A DNA stretch of 32,941 nucleotides, taken from the NCBI RefSeq assembly GCF_003312425.1, contig NZ_QNUX01000021.1:1-32941 (forward strand), written 5' to 3'. This document shows, piece after piece, positions 16,756 to 26,020 of this stretch. The DNA is from Flavobacterium psychrolimnae (GTDB taxonomy: Bacteria; Bacteroidota; Bacteroidia; Flavobacteriales; Flavobacteriaceae). Positions within the stretch are counted from its first letter, which is position 1. Every line of letters starts with the position of its first letter. A program made the translations under genes and the position numbers. The notes under the pieces were generated by a model. It ran no database searches and was not told the origin of the DNA. It saw nothing but the letters and a program-made list of their open reading frames with translations.

Positions 16756-19700
16756 TTAAAGGATTACAAGTTTTTCAAACTTTTCAGACTTCTTATTGGT
16801 TAAGCTTGATTTTACAGTGAGTTTATACACATACACTCCTTTTCCTATTCGGTCACCAAAATCGTCTTTACCGTCCCAAGTTATTTCTTTAGATAAAAAT
16901 CCTTCGGTGGTTATAATTTGATTTTTTGTCCAAACAATTTTCCCCGTTATAGTCATTACTTGAACCTGAACTTCGAGCGGCTCAAACGGTCTGTTGTGTG
17001 TAAACCAAAACTCAGTATAATTCACGAACGGATTAGGATAGTTCAATACATGTGTCAATGTTATTGTTTCATCTCCGACTACTATAAATTGTATTTCCGC
17101 TGTAATTGGGTTGTTGTATACATCCCATGCTTTGAATGTTATAGTGTGTAATCCTGGAGCTAAATTACGCAACGGAAATCGCAGTGTTCCACTAGTAAAA
17201 TCATCCAGATTGGTTTGATAATAATCATTTAAAACAAACGGATTGTTTACATCTCCATCTAAAACAGCAACGATGTCGTGACCTATTCCGCTCGCTGTAT
17301 TAATTCCATTTTCATCTTCGAGATGCGCGACCAGAAATGGAGATTCATTAGTTGTTCCTCCAGAAACAAAAGTCTCGTCATTCATATATAACTTAACTCT
17401 TGGACTAATATTGTCTGCTGTAGCGTTTTCGTTTATTCCGCCTATTTTTATATTGGAATCGTATCCTGTTTCGTTTTGTAATAGTTCATTTTTTTTGGAA
17501 TAAAAACTTATTCTTCCGTTTGCTAATGGAACTCTAATGTCTCTTGGCACAACAAAACTAAATTCAAATTGACCATTAGTGACTGATGCATTTCCCCTGA
17601 ATATTGTTTCCCCTAAAACATTAAAATTAATAGGAGGACTATTTCCGTCATTATTATAGGTAACCCTTGAGACTGTTTTGTCAAAAATAGTGGTAGAAAC
17701 TTCTCCAGTGTAATTCGTCAATAGATTATTGTTTTCATCTGTCACTTCTCCGGTTAGTTTCATTTTTGCCAATGATTTGAAGTCGTCCATGGTTTGGGTA
17801 ACGGGAACATCATTTACTTTAGTCAGCCTGATTTTTGGTTTGGCTATTGCAAGCATTATGGCTGGGTCGCCAATGTAAAAAACAACATTGGTGGCTGAAT
17901 TTGGATTGCTGTTTTTAGAAATTCTCAGCGCTTCTGCGATTGAAGTATATTGGTTTGAACCGAATGATAGTAAGTTTTTTGTCAAAGCATCGTTGAAATT
18001 TTCGGCGCTAAACTGACCAATAGAACGTATTGTGGTAATCATGGCAATTGCTCCGCCTTTTGGATTCCAATAAGTATATTCCCCAGCGGTTGGCCTAAAC
18101 GGATTGTCGAATCTAGAGAATTCGCACGTAATAGTTATAAATAAAGGATATTTGAATTGATTACTCAAGTTTTGTCCGTCTGATTTTTCCCAAATCCGTT
18201 CAGCTGATAAACCGTCTTCACCACCATGTCCTAAATAATTAAATACTAAAGCCCCTTTTTCGAAAGCATTAAAAAAATCCGTTCGCGCTTTTGGATATCT
18301 CGAACCTCCCGCAGAGGCTTCTTGAGCATAAGAGTCTAATAAAATTTTATTCACATTCAAGAAAGGTTTCTGTAAAGAAATGGTATTTGCAAGACTATTT
18401 TGTCTGTTTTGCAAACTGGCATCTGCAGTTATATCAGAATCATCAGATACAAGCACAAAGTTATTTCTCCAGCTGCCGTAGGATTTTAAATCATGGTATT
18501 CAATAACTTTATTGACCATTTCGTCAGCCTGTTTAGTGTCATTGACAAGCATTCTTCCTACTGCAATATCGATTCCGCCGAAAAAAGAAGTAACATTTCC
18601 TTCCGATGGGTCCATTAATCCAAAAAAATCATCGGATGCAAAAGAGGATTCTCCGGTTGTGTTGCTGTTTAAAGAATGGTAAATAGGAACAACATTCGTA
18701 TTATTTATGATTCGGTTTTTGAAATCGTAAGAAGCATCTCCAAAAAGATTGATAAATTTCAGTCTTTTATCCGGTGACGAGGCATTTTCATAAATGTATT
18801 TGATGCAGTTTCTTATGGCGGCAACATCTTGTTTTCCGGAAGAAAATTCTTGATAGATTAATTCTAATGGAATAACTTTTACATTTAAATTAGAATACGT
18901 GCGATGAAAACGGGCTAGTTTTTCCGCTTGTGAAACTAGAAACGAGGGTGAAATAATTACGTAATCAATATCTTGAAACTGACCTTGGATGTTTTTAAAA
19001 AGTGAGCCTTTTAAGTTTTGATTAGCAATCTTTGATTTGTTGTCTTTTAATGGTGTATAATAATCAGCTGCGTCTATTGCGATATATTTCCTCAGTTCAC
19101 CCAAATTTGCTTTGAAACTTAGGGAACTTTGACTCGTATTTTCGATTTTGCTGATAGTATAGGTGTCGGTAACATCCCAAATTTGAGAAATCCCAGTCGC
19201 GTTTGAAATTTCGTAATTTACAACTCCAAGATTTGAAACGGATTGATCGTATTGAAAGTGAAATTGTTTTCCGTAGCCTATAAGTTTTCTTTTGGCGGTA
19301 AGCCTAATATTATCTAGAAAACCTTTGGAACCCGGAACGCCATTATTGTTGTATTTTAATTTTATTTTGATGTTTTCTGTCCCGTTGAAAGTAGTGTTGT
19401 TTGGCAAAAAACCAACAATAAACTCGGTTCCTGAATTGCTGCTTAATGCAGGGAATGAAATGGTTCCTGCCGCACCTCCGTTTGCTGTTACATTGAAAGA
19501 GGTTGAAGTAAAAGCGGCTGAGGCTGCTGTCAGCATGATTTTCACAGGAACTGAACTGTCAAGATTTGGAAAAACAAAATCAAATTCCTGTTCATCCTTA
19601 ACATCAAATGATTCGCCAAACCATTGACGACCCAAACGGGCAATATTTACAAGATCCTGTTCATGGAATTGATAGTCGTCAAATGAAGTTAAAGTCAAAG

Positions 19701-20592
19701 TGCTGTTTCCTGCAGGCTGTGCTAGAGGGGCAATTCTTTTTCCATCAGCGCCTTGCACAGTAATATAGTAATAGGATTTTTTGTCATACAAATTTAAGTG
19801 CGTTCTGCTTTCTTGATTCCAAGTGTCAACTCCTTCGCCATAAAAAAGGATATAATCTTCATTGTTAAAAACGCCGTCACTTTCACCGTTTATTTGAATA
19901 GCATTTTCGATTAAGTCATTGGGATAGTAAATGCTATTAGATAATGGTAGCATTCGACCGCCATTTCCGTAAATCTTTATTTTTCTTGGATCAACAGCAT
20001 TAACGTCAAGTCCCAGTTGTTGCAGAAAACTTTTAGATATTTTATAAACCCCCGATTTTTCTATATAAAATTGAAACCAATTACCAGTTGCTAAGACAGA
20101 ATTTGAAATGGAATTTGCAGTTTTACCAGTTTGCTGGATTCTGGAGGTATTGTTGTTATTTCCCACCTCATACGAAAAGGATTTGATTCGTTTGAATCCA
20201 AAATCATCCTTAATTATAGGTGAAAGTGTAATAAAAGGCTCTTTGATGCCTCTTGAATTAGAAATTGTAATCGTTGCATTGGTTGCATTTGGTATGTTTT
20301 CCGAGGATAAATCGCCAAGCTGAGAAAGTGTAATTGGCTCGAAAATAACATTTGTAATTTGAATCTTTCCTTCGTCAAAATTTACGGTCTCTTTTGTTTT
20401 TAAAGTAAAAAGGAGTGTTTTGCTGGAAGCGTCGTAATGAAAGCTATTTCCTGTAAACTGAGGAATAATAACTTTAAAATCATCATAAGACATTTCTTTT
20501 TTTTCTAACCATTCGATGGTGATATCACCTTTAATTTGAGCAAAAGAAACAAACGGAATTAGGGCTAAAAAAGCCAAAAATATTTTTCTCAT
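16756..20592 (-). CDS. porU: Type IX secretion system sortase PorU
   Basis: A 1278-residue, gingipain-like (peptidase C25) cell-surface transpeptidase that removes C-terminal sorting signals from type IX cargo and attaches the cargo to the surface. It has a signal peptide of about 18 residues ending SFAQ. The C25 catalytic dyad is visible as NYLGHGGEDG (H789) and FITITCEFSRF (C823). A C-terminal beta-sandwich with NYPNPFVNYTEFWF and GDRIGKGVYVYKL resembles type A sorting domains. It is first in the porU-porV unit and divergent from gldJ, the arrangement known in Flavobacterium johnsoniae. The adhesin at 930 has a type B signal, whose dependence on PorU is less settled. Confidence 0.95.
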   Translation of the reverse strand: MRKIFLAFLALIPFVSFAQIKGDITIEWLEKKEMSYDDFKVIIPQFTGNSFHYDASSKTLLFTLKTKETVNFDEGKIQITNVIFEPITLSQLGDLSSENIPNATNATITISNSRGIKEPFITLSPIIKDDFGFKRIKSFSYEVGNNNNTSRIQQTGKTANSISNSVLATGNWFQFYIEKSGVYKISKSFLQQLGLDVNAVDPRKIKIYGNGGRMLPLSNSIYYPNDLIENAIQINGESDGVFNNEDYILFYGEGVDTWNQESRTHLNLYDKKSYYYITVQGADGKRIAPLAQPAGNSTLTLTSFDDYQFHEQDLVNIARLGRQWFGESFDVKDEQEFDFVFPNLDSSVPVKIMLTAASAAFTSTSFNVTANGGAAGTISFPALSSNSGTEFIVGFLPNNTTFNGTENIKIKLKYNNNGVPGSKGFLDNIRLTAKRKLIGYGKQFHFQYDQSVSNLGVVNYEISNATGISQIWDVTDTYTISKIENTSQSSLSFKANLGELRKYIAIDAADYYTPLKDNKSKIANQNLKGSLFKNIQGQFQDIDYVIISPSFLVSQAEKLARFHRTYSNLNVKVIPLELIYQEFSSGKQDVAAIRNCIKYIYENASSPDKRLKFINLFGDASYDFKNRIINNTNVVPIYHSLNSNTTGESSFASDDFFGLMDPSEGNVTSFFGGIDIAVGRMLVNDTKQADEMVNKVIEYHDLKSYGSWRNNFVLVSDDSDITADASLQNRQNSLANTISLQKPFLNVNKILLDSYAQEASAGGSRYPKARTDFFNAFEKGALVFNYLGHGGEDGLSAERIWEKSDGQNLSNQFKYPLFITITCEFSRFDNPFRPTAGEYTYWNPKGGAIAMITTIRSIGQFSAENFNDALTKNLLSFGSNQYTSIAEALRISKNSNPNSATNVVFYIGDPAIMLAIAKPKIRLTKVNDVPVTQTMDDFKSLAKMKLTGEVTDENNNLLTNYTGEVSTTIFDKTVSRVTYNNDGNSPPINFNVLGETIFRGNASVTNGQFEFSFVVPRDIRVPLANGRISFYSKKNELLQNETGYDSNIKIGGINENATADNISPRVKLYMNDETFVSGGTTNESPFLVAHLEDENGINTASGIGHDIVAVLDGDVNNPFVLNDYYQTNLDDFTSGTLRFPLRNLAPGLHTITFKAWDVYNNPITAEIQFIVVGDETITLTHVLNYPNPFVNYTEFWFTHNRPFEPLEVQVQVMTITGKIVWTKNQIITTEGFLSKEITWDGKDDFGDRIGKGVYVYKLTVKSSLTNKKSEKFEKLVIL

Positions 20593-20801
20593 TGTTTTTT
20601 TAACGTGATTAATAGTGAGTTATTATTAATCAGTAAAAATAAATCATTTCGTGTAATAGTAAATAATAAATATTATAAATTTGCGTTAGATTAGATAATT
20701 TAATGTTAAAGTTAGATTTGTGAATTTATTAAAAAAAGTTAGATGCTGATTAATTGTTAATTATTATATTGCGGCACTAAAATTATTACCCAATAAAGAG
20801 T
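20593..20801. promoter_or_regulatory. Divergent porU/gldJ intergenic region
   Basis: These 209 bp separate the porU and gldJ starts and must hold both promoters. On the plus strand, exact TAnnTTTG matches occur at 20676-20683 (TAAATTTG) and 20713-20720 (TAGATTTG). Neither has a TTG at the standard distance. No TAnnTTTG box was found on the porU strand. Confidence 0.4.
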
Positions 20802-22487
20802 ATGAAAGCAAACAGAATTATGGGCTTACAGTTGTTACTATCAATCATGCTGATTGTTGGTTTCTCCAGTTGCAGTAAAAAATCCAGCTCAAAGAACACT
20901 TCGAGAGCAACGGGTTGGAATATGGATAGTAAAAAAGGCTCAAGTAAGAAAAAGCAAGAAGCAGGACCAGGTTTGGTTTTTGTTGAAGGTGGTACATTTA
21001 CTATGGGTAAAGTGCAAGACGATGTTATGCATGATTGGAACAACACGCCAACGCAACAGCACGTTCAATCTTTTTACATGGATGAGACTGAGGTAACTAA
21101 TTCTATGTATTTAGATTATTTAGATTGGTTGAAAAGCGTTTATCCACCTACAGAGGAAAATTATAAAAACATTTACGAAGGTGCTTCGCCAGATACGTTA
21201 GTTTGGAGAAACAGATTGGGGTATAATGAGACAATGACTAATAATTACTTGAGACACCCTTCATATGCTGAATATCCAGTTGTTGGAGTAAATTGGATTC
21301 AAGCGGTTGAATTCAGTAACTGGAGAACTCAACGTGTGAATGAGGCGTTATTAGAAAAAAACGGATATCTTAAAAAGAATGCAAAAACACTTGATGTAAC
21401 TGCAGAAAGCAATTTTGATACGGAAACCTATTTGAACTCACCTACTTCGGCATATGGAGGAAACGAAGAGATTGTATTAAAAGGAGGAAAGGGAGCAAGA
21501 AAGACTCCAAAAGCGGGTAAGGATGGAACGGTTGCTGAACCAAAAAATGTCTATGCTCAACGTTCATCAGGAATTCTTCTTCCGGAATATAGACTTCCAA
21601 CCGAGGCAGAATGGGAATATGCAGCTGCAGCAGATGTGGGACAAAGAGAATATAATATTTATAAAGGTCAGAAAAAATACCCTTGGTCAGGTGGCTACAC
21701 ACGTTCAGGGAAAAGACAAAGTCAAGGAGATCAATTGGCCAATTTCAAACAAGGAAATGGTGATTATGGTGGAATTGCGGGTTGGTCTGATGATGGAGCT
21801 GACATTACAAATGAGGTTAAAAAATATCCAGCGAATGATTTTGGATTGTATGACATGGCAGGAAACGTTGCAGAATGGGTACAGGATGTTTACAGACCTA
21901 TCGTTGATAATGAAGCAAATGATTTTAACTATTTTAGAGGAAATCAATATACTAAAAACAAAATTGGTGCAGACGGAAAAGTAGAGATTGTTACTAAAGA
22001 CAATATGAAGTATGACACTTTAAGTAATGGTAGAATTATTGCAAGAAACTTTCCAGGACAGATTGCTCAAGTTCCAGTTGATGAACAAGAAACGTATTTG
22101 AGACAGAATTTTGACAAAAGTAATAATATCAATTATAGAGATGGTGACAAACAATCTACTCGATATTATAATTTTGGAGAATCTGAATCAGATGATGAAA
22201 AAACGAAATCTGAGAAAACCATGTACAATTCTCCTAAACACAATGTTACTACTGATAGTTTAGGTAAAATGGTTAGGAAATACGATAGATCTAGCAAAAG
22301 AACTACATTGATTAATGATGAATCAAGAGTTTACAAAGGAGGTTCTTGGAGAGACAGAGCTTATTGGTTAGATCCTGCACAAAGAAGGTATTTTCCACAA
22401 GATATGGCTACGGATTATATCGGTTTTAGATGTGCAATGTCTAGAGTAGGTCCAAAAGCAGATAAGAAAAGATCAGCAAGAAATTAA
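20802..22487 (+). CDS. gldJ: Gliding motility lipoprotein GldJ
   Basis: A 561-residue lipoprotein required for gliding and for stability of the type IX motor component GldK. It has a lipoprotein signal with the lipobox ending GFSSC (C24), then a Ser/Lys-rich linker. A formylglycine-generating-enzyme-like (SUMF1) fold follows, marked by FVEGGTFTMGKVQDD, YPVVGVNWIQAVEFSNW, YRLPTEAEWEYAA, DFGLYDMAGNVAEWVQD and GGSWRDRAYWLDPAQRRYF. As in other GldJ/GldK proteins, the fold is probably structural and not catalytic. An insertion of about 130 charged residues before the last motif is usual for GldJ. The length equals that of known flavobacterial GldJ, and the porU/porV neighbourhood confirms the assignment. 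It ends in its own terminator. Confidence 0.96.
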   Translation: MKANRIMGLQLLLSIMLIVGFSSCSKKSSSKNTSRATGWNMDSKKGSSKKKQEAGPGLVFVEGGTFTMGKVQDDVMHDWNNTPTQQHVQSFYMDETEVTNSMYLDYLDWLKSVYPPTEENYKNIYEGASPDTLVWRNRLGYNETMTNNYLRHPSYAEYPVVGVNWIQAVEFSNWRTQRVNEALLEKNGYLKKNAKTLDVTAESNFDTETYLNSPTSAYGGNEEIVLKGGKGARKTPKAGKDGTVAEPKNVYAQRSSGILLPEYRLPTEAEWEYAAAADVGQREYNIYKGQKKYPWSGGYTRSGKRQSQGDQLANFKQGNGDYGGIAGWSDDGADITNEVKKYPANDFGLYDMAGNVAEWVQDVYRPIVDNEANDFNYFRGNQYTKNKIGADGKVEIVTKDNMKYDTLSNGRIIARNFPGQIAQVPVDEQETYLRQNFDKSNNINYRDGDKQSTRYYNFGESESDDEKTKSEKTMYNSPKHNVTTDSLGKMVRKYDRSSKRTTLINDESRVYKGGSWRDRAYWLDPAQRRYFPQDMATDYIGFRCAMSRVGPKADKKRSARN

Positions 22488-22509
22488 ATTTTTAATATAT
22501 AATAAAAAT

Positions 22510-22540
22510 AAAAGCCCTTTGATTAGGGCTTTTATTTTTT
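22510..22540 (+). terminator. gldJ terminator
   Basis: The stem AAAAGCCCT (22510-22518) pairs with AGGGCTTTT (22525-22533) around a 6-base loop, then an AT/T tail. It ends only about 20 bases before the murF start codon, so it separates gldJ from murF or attenuates readthrough. Confidence 0.88.
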
Positions 22541-22553
22541 AAAATCGTTTCAA

Positions 22554-23840
22554 ATGGATATTAATTACATTCATAGTTTGTTTTTGCAATGCAACTCAAT
22601 TTCAATTGATACTCGTAAAATTGAGCCAAACTCTTTATTTGTTGCTATAAAAGGAGAACGTTTTGATGCTAACACTTTTGCAAAAGAAGCATTAGAAAAA
22701 GGTGCTGCGTACGTTATAATTGATAACGAATCATACTATATTGATCAAAGAACTATTTTAGTTGAAGATAGTTTGATTGCACTACAGGAATTGGCAAAAT
22801 TCCATCGGGATTATCTAAAATTGCCTATAATTGCGCTTACGGGAAGCAACGGTAAAACGACCACTAAAGAACTTATTAATGTTGTGCTTTCGAAAAAATA
22901 CAAAACTAAAGCAACCATTGGTAATTTAAACAATCATATCGGAGTCCCTTTGACATTGCTTTCTTTTACTTCAGAAACTGAAATAGGGATAGTTGAAATG
23001 GGAGCGAATCACAAAAAAGAAATTGAATTTCTGTGTGAATTGGCAACGCCGGATTATGGGTATATCACTAATTTTGGCAAAGCTCATTTAGAAGGTTTTG
23101 GTGGTGTGGAAGGAGTGATTGAAGGCAAAAGCGAAATGTATAATTACCTTTCGGCAAATGATAAACTCGCTTTTATTAATTTGGAAGACCCAATTCAAGT
23201 TGAAAAGTCAATAGTGTTAAAGTCATATTCTTTCGGTATTAACAAAACAAATGCAGATGTTAATATCACTTCAATAAAAGCGAATCCTTTTGTGACAATC
23301 GGCTATTCAGATTTAGTTGTTCAATCTCATTTAATAGGTTTATATAATGCGAATAACATTAACGCAGCGCTGACAGTAGGAAAGTATTTTGGAGTTGTGG
23401 ACAGTGAAATAAAAGATGCTTTGGAAAGTTATATACCTGAAAATAACAGATCACAATTAGTGCAAAAAGGTACAAATCAAATTATATTGGATGCTTATAA
23501 TGCAAATCCGAGTAGTATGAAAGTAGCAATTGAAAACTTTCTACAATTAGAGAATCTTAATAAAATTATGATTTTGGGCGACATGTTTGAGCTTGGAGAT
23601 GAAAGTTTACAAGAGCATAATGCAATTGTTGCCATGCTATCTCATGAAGATAATATAACGTGTTACTTTGTTGGATTCGCATTTTATGAAAGTAAAATTG
23701 AGAAGGATAATTTTTGGTTTTACAATACTTTTGAAAGTTTTTCAAATGATTTATCTGACATGAAATTCGATAATAGTACTATTTTAATTAAAGGATCTCG
23801 AGGAATGGCGTTGGAGCGAACCTTGGAATTTATAGAGTAG
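22554..23840 (+). CDS. murF: UDP-N-acetylmuramoyl-tripeptide--D-alanyl-D-alanine ligase
   Basis: A 428-residue Mur ligase that adds D-Ala-D-Ala to the UDP-MurNAc-tripeptide in cytoplasmic peptidoglycan synthesis. It has an N-terminal substrate domain with SIDTRKIEPNSLFVAIKGERFD and the ATP-binding loop LTGSNGKTTTKEL (residues 95-107). The central motif NFGKAHLEGFGG and the C-terminal NQIILDAYNANPSSM and MILGDMFELGD are all MurF signatures. It is slightly short against enterobacterial MurF but normal for Bacteroidota. It is bracketed by terminators, so it is probably monocistronic. It lies outside the main dcw cluster, next to gldJ as in other flavobacteria. Confidence 0.95.
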   Translation: MDINYIHSLFLQCNSISIDTRKIEPNSLFVAIKGERFDANTFAKEALEKGAAYVIIDNESYYIDQRTILVEDSLIALQELAKFHRDYLKLPIIALTGSNGKTTTKELINVVLSKKYKTKATIGNLNNHIGVPLTLLSFTSETEIGIVEMGANHKKEIEFLCELATPDYGYITNFGKAHLEGFGGVEGVIEGKSEMYNYLSANDKLAFINLEDPIQVEKSIVLKSYSFGINKTNADVNITSIKANPFVTIGYSDLVVQSHLIGLYNANNINAALTVGKYFGVVDSEIKDALESYIPENNRSQLVQKGTNQIILDAYNANPSSMKVAIENFLQLENLNKIMILGDMFELGDESLQEHNAIVAMLSHEDNITCYFVGFAFYESKIEKDNFWFYNTFESFSNDLSDMKFDNSTILIKGSRGMALERTLEFIE

Positions 23841-23861
23841 TTAAGAAATAATTCAACCAGA

Positions 23862-23897
23862 AAAAATGCCATCACGATTTATTTTGATGGCATTTTT
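23862..23897 (+). terminator. murF terminator
   Basis: The perfect 13-bp stem AAAAATGCCATCA (23862-23874) pairs with TGATGGCATTTTT (23885-23897) around a 10-base loop, 21 bases after the murF stop. Confidence 0.92.
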
Positions 23898-24160
23898 AGT
23901 TCTATTAAATACTCATTAGAAATCCTATAAGATTTTCTTTTACAGTTGAGGAAAAAATGTAAGTTTTTCTTATTGATCCGTTGACTACGTTTTTTTTTAA
24001 TAAAAAAGTATTGACTCAATCTTTAGTTTCTAATAAACCATAAGTTATGGTGTTTATTTGGAGAATAAATTGGATTAAGGGAAATTAGCTGAAGGCGCTC
24101 GCAAATGCTTCAAATACATTCTTTTTCAATACTTTTTTTAACAACAATTAATAACAATCT
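23898..24160. other. Gene-free AT-rich spacer with a palindrome
   Basis: No convincing frame is present. An inverted repeat occurs at 24033-24057, with arms ACCATAA and TTATGGT around a single G and outer ATAA/TTAT arms offset by one base. It has no T-run on either side, so it looks more like a protein-binding site or relic than a terminator. No terminator was found for the minus-strand relic gene that ends at 24161. Confidence 0.4.
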
Positions 24161-24739
24161 TTAATTCTGGTTGAGGGCTTTCAATATTCCATTCATAGTT
24201 TCTTCTGTAAACTTACCGCCGGAAAATAAGATCAATTTGTTCAACGGCATGTCAGCTAACATAGCTTCAAAAAAAGAGGCTACTTTTTTCTCATCTTCTG
24301 TTTCTGGTTTTTTATTGGCACCAGTGAAACTTTGAACTAGTTGTTCGTATATCGCTTGACTGTTTGGAGATTTTTTGAATTCCTTAAATAATGATTCACG
24401 TGTCAGCACTATTTTTGCAGCTTTTGTCGATTCAATAGCTATGGTTTGTTTTAAAGGCAAATCACGAGATGAACTTCCAATAAGGATGTCAAAGTTTCCT
24501 GATTTTATTGCCCAATCATTAGATTTTGAATTAAAATAAGCAAAATCACGTGCAGTCAATTGAAATGTAACTGTTTTTTCTTCGCCGGCTAGTAATGTTA
24601 CTTTTTCAAAGTGTTTTAGTTCGTTTTCTGGTCTTGCGACTTCGCTTTCTTGTTCGTGAACATACAGTTGAACTACTTCTTGGGAAAACAATTGTGAAGA
24701 CAATGTAAGTCCAATAAGTAGTAAGATGATTTTTTTCAT
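24161..24739 (-). pseudogene. Relic of a GH3 beta-glucosidase: signal peptide joined to C-terminal domain
   Basis: This 192-residue frame starts with a normal signal peptide (MKKIILLLIGLTLSSQLFSQ). It then jumps straight into the Fn3-like C-terminal domain of glycoside hydrolase family 3: VVQLYVHEQESEVARPENEL, KHFEKVTLLAGEEKTVTFQL and FDILIGSSSRDLPLK are textbook for that domain. A C-terminal tail with ADMPLNKLILFSGGKF, also seen in some bacterial GH3 enzymes, completes it. The catalytic barrel and the second alpha/beta domain, several hundred residues, are missing, with the join near 24680. An in-frame internal deletion is the simplest reading; a small secreted Fn3-like protein with a new role is possible. 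The frame opens 13 codons earlier (24778), but the ATG at 24739 begins the signal peptide. It should have no glucosidase activity. Confidence 0.8.
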
Positions 24740-25057
24740 AGTCTCTAATTTGGTTGGTTTTGGATAATTATTGGTCAATAATATAATGTGTTATTTTGAG
24801 GTAATGCATATATTTTTTTGATTCACAATGTGTTTCTTTTAAAATTATGCATTTTAATTATTGAAATAATTTTGCAAATTTATTTTTAAATGTGTTTTTT
24901 GTACCAAACGGATTTGTTTCTTTGTCGATATATTTCATTATGGATGTGTTTAAAAATAGCTTCAATATTTTCAAAATCAAGAGTTCACTAGTTTTTTTGA
25001 AAAAATGAGCTAAATTGCACGCCTAGTAAATAAAATAGTAATAATCAGAAAAAGTAT
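24740..25057. promoter_or_regulatory. Divergent control region between the GH3 relic and the Nudix regulator
   Basis: 318 bp of AT-rich DNA without a gene. The perfect 16-bp palindrome AATTATT-GA-AATAATT lies at 24856-24871. It overlaps TAATTTTG (24867-24874), an exact -7 box match on the plus strand, although no TTG is found at the usual distance. Its position before a sugar-type regulator makes it a candidate operator. The promoter that drives the regulator itself could not be fixed. Confidence 0.4.
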
Positions 25058-25813
25058 ATGTTAAAGGATATTTTAGCTAACAAGGAAGATTATCAGCCGG
25101 GTTTGTCAATAGATTGTGTGATTTTCGGATTTCATGACAATCAACTCAAAGTGTTGTTGATAAAAACAAAGTACAGTGATAAATGGGCTTTGCCAGGAGG
25201 TTTTGTGCCGGTAAACGAGGGTATTGATCAGGCTGCTGTTACAGTTTTACACGGTAGAACAGGATTGAAAGGAATTTTTCTGAGGCAGTTTTCTACTTTT
25301 GGAGCAGCAAATAGATGCGATGTTGAGGTGAGTAATAGTGTTCTTAATTTTTACGGAATACCTTTAGATGAGGGAAAATGGTTTGCTAGTCGTTTTGTAA
25401 CAGTTGGTTATTATGCCTTAGTCGATTTTTTAAAAACGGTCCCTCAGCCTGACGGGAAAAATGAAATTGTAGAGTGGATTGATCATAATGCTGTGCCGGA
25501 ATTAGTTTTAGATCATAAGGAAATTTTAAACAAAGCATTAGAAACCCTTCGGATGGAGTTGAATCTAATGCCGGTTGGATATAATTTACTTCCTGAAAAA
25601 TTTACGATTCCCGAATTACAAAAATTATATGAAACCATTCTAGGTAGAAAACTAGACCGAAGAAATTTTTTACGTAAAATAACTGCAATTGGGATTTTGA
25701 CAAAGTTGGATGAGAAGAAAAGTAATGTAGCGCATAAAGCTCCAAATTTGTATAGTTTCGATAAAGAAAAATACGAAGAAGTCGTTAAGAACGGATTGAC
25801 CCAAGGTTGGTAA
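25058..25813 (+). CDS. Nudix-type transcriptional regulator (NrtR/AraR-like)
   Basis: A 251-residue protein with an N-terminal Nudix fold (about 15-150: SIDCVIFGFHDNQLKVLLI, DKWALPGGFV) and a C-terminal winged-helix domain (about 170-245) with FTIPELQKLYETILGRKLDR and RRNFLRKI. This is the architecture of Nudix-derived repressors and activators such as NrtR and the arabinose regulator AraR of Bacteroidota. The Nudix box is degenerate: after GGFVPVNEG the expected REUxEE core reads TVLHGR, so the metal-binding glutamates are lost. It should sense a ligand and not hydrolyse it. The divergent GH3 relic suggests the original regulon was glycan or sugar use. The effector is unknown. It ends in a terminator. 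Confidence 0.88.
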   Translation: MLKDILANKEDYQPGLSIDCVIFGFHDNQLKVLLIKTKYSDKWALPGGFVPVNEGIDQAAVTVLHGRTGLKGIFLRQFSTFGAANRCDVEVSNSVLNFYGIPLDEGKWFASRFVTVGYYALVDFLKTVPQPDGKNEIVEWIDHNAVPELVLDHKEILNKALETLRMELNLMPVGYNLLPEKFTIPELQKLYETILGRKLDRRNFLRKITAIGILTKLDEKKSNVAHKAPNLYSFDKEKYEEVVKNGLTQGW

Positions 25814-25830
25814 TTTGAAAATAAACAGAA

Positions 25831-25864
25831 AAAAACTCCATAAGAAATTAAGGAGTTTTTCGTG
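25831..25864 (+). terminator. Terminator of the Nudix regulator
   Basis: The stem AAAAACTCC (25831-25839) pairs with GGAGTTTTT (25852-25860), with a short inner TAA/TTA pairing. It lies 17 bases after the stop codon. Confidence 0.85.
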
Positions 25865-25956
25865 TCTTGTTTTCTTCTAGTTCAAGTTATTTAATCCTTT
25901 TTGTATGGCTTCAACTTTTCAACTTAATTATATTTACAGACGGGTGAATTAGACAT

Positions 25957-25990
25957 AAAAAAACTCCATTATTTCTAATGGAGTTTTTGT
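25957..25990. terminator. Second, near-identical terminator hairpin
   Basis: The perfect 13-bp stem AAAAACTCCATTA (25959-25971) pairs with TAATGGAGTTTTT (25976-25988) around a 4-base loop. Its arms repeat those of the hairpin at 25831-25860. On the minus strand it directly follows the tRNA-3'-like stretch and ends in a T-run, so it may have served that lost gene. Confidence 0.8.
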
Positions 25991-26020
25991 GGGCTGTCAG
26001 GGTTTGAAATCGAACTCTTG
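25989..26020 (-). other. tRNA 3'-end-like fragment (possible attachment-site relic)
   Basis: Read on the minus strand this gives AGAGTTCGATTTCAAACCCT. The arms AGAGTT and AACCCT pair (one G.U) around an 8-base loop containing CGATTTCA, close to a T-arm with its TTCGA motif. CCCACA and a terminator hairpin follow, as after a tRNA gene. The 5' part of a tRNA is not seen and the T-loop is one base too long. Such fragments are often left by integrases that target tRNA genes. Confidence 0.3.

Noticed and set aside
21442..21984. Overlapping open frames on both strands within gldJ
   Set aside because: They are shadows of the charged insertion in GldJ, whose SUMF1 motifs on both sides fix the true frame.
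24033..24057. Inverted repeat considered as a terminator for murF or the GH3 relic
   Set aside because: It has no T-run on either side and murF already has a strong terminator at 23862-23897. It is kept only as a possible binding site.
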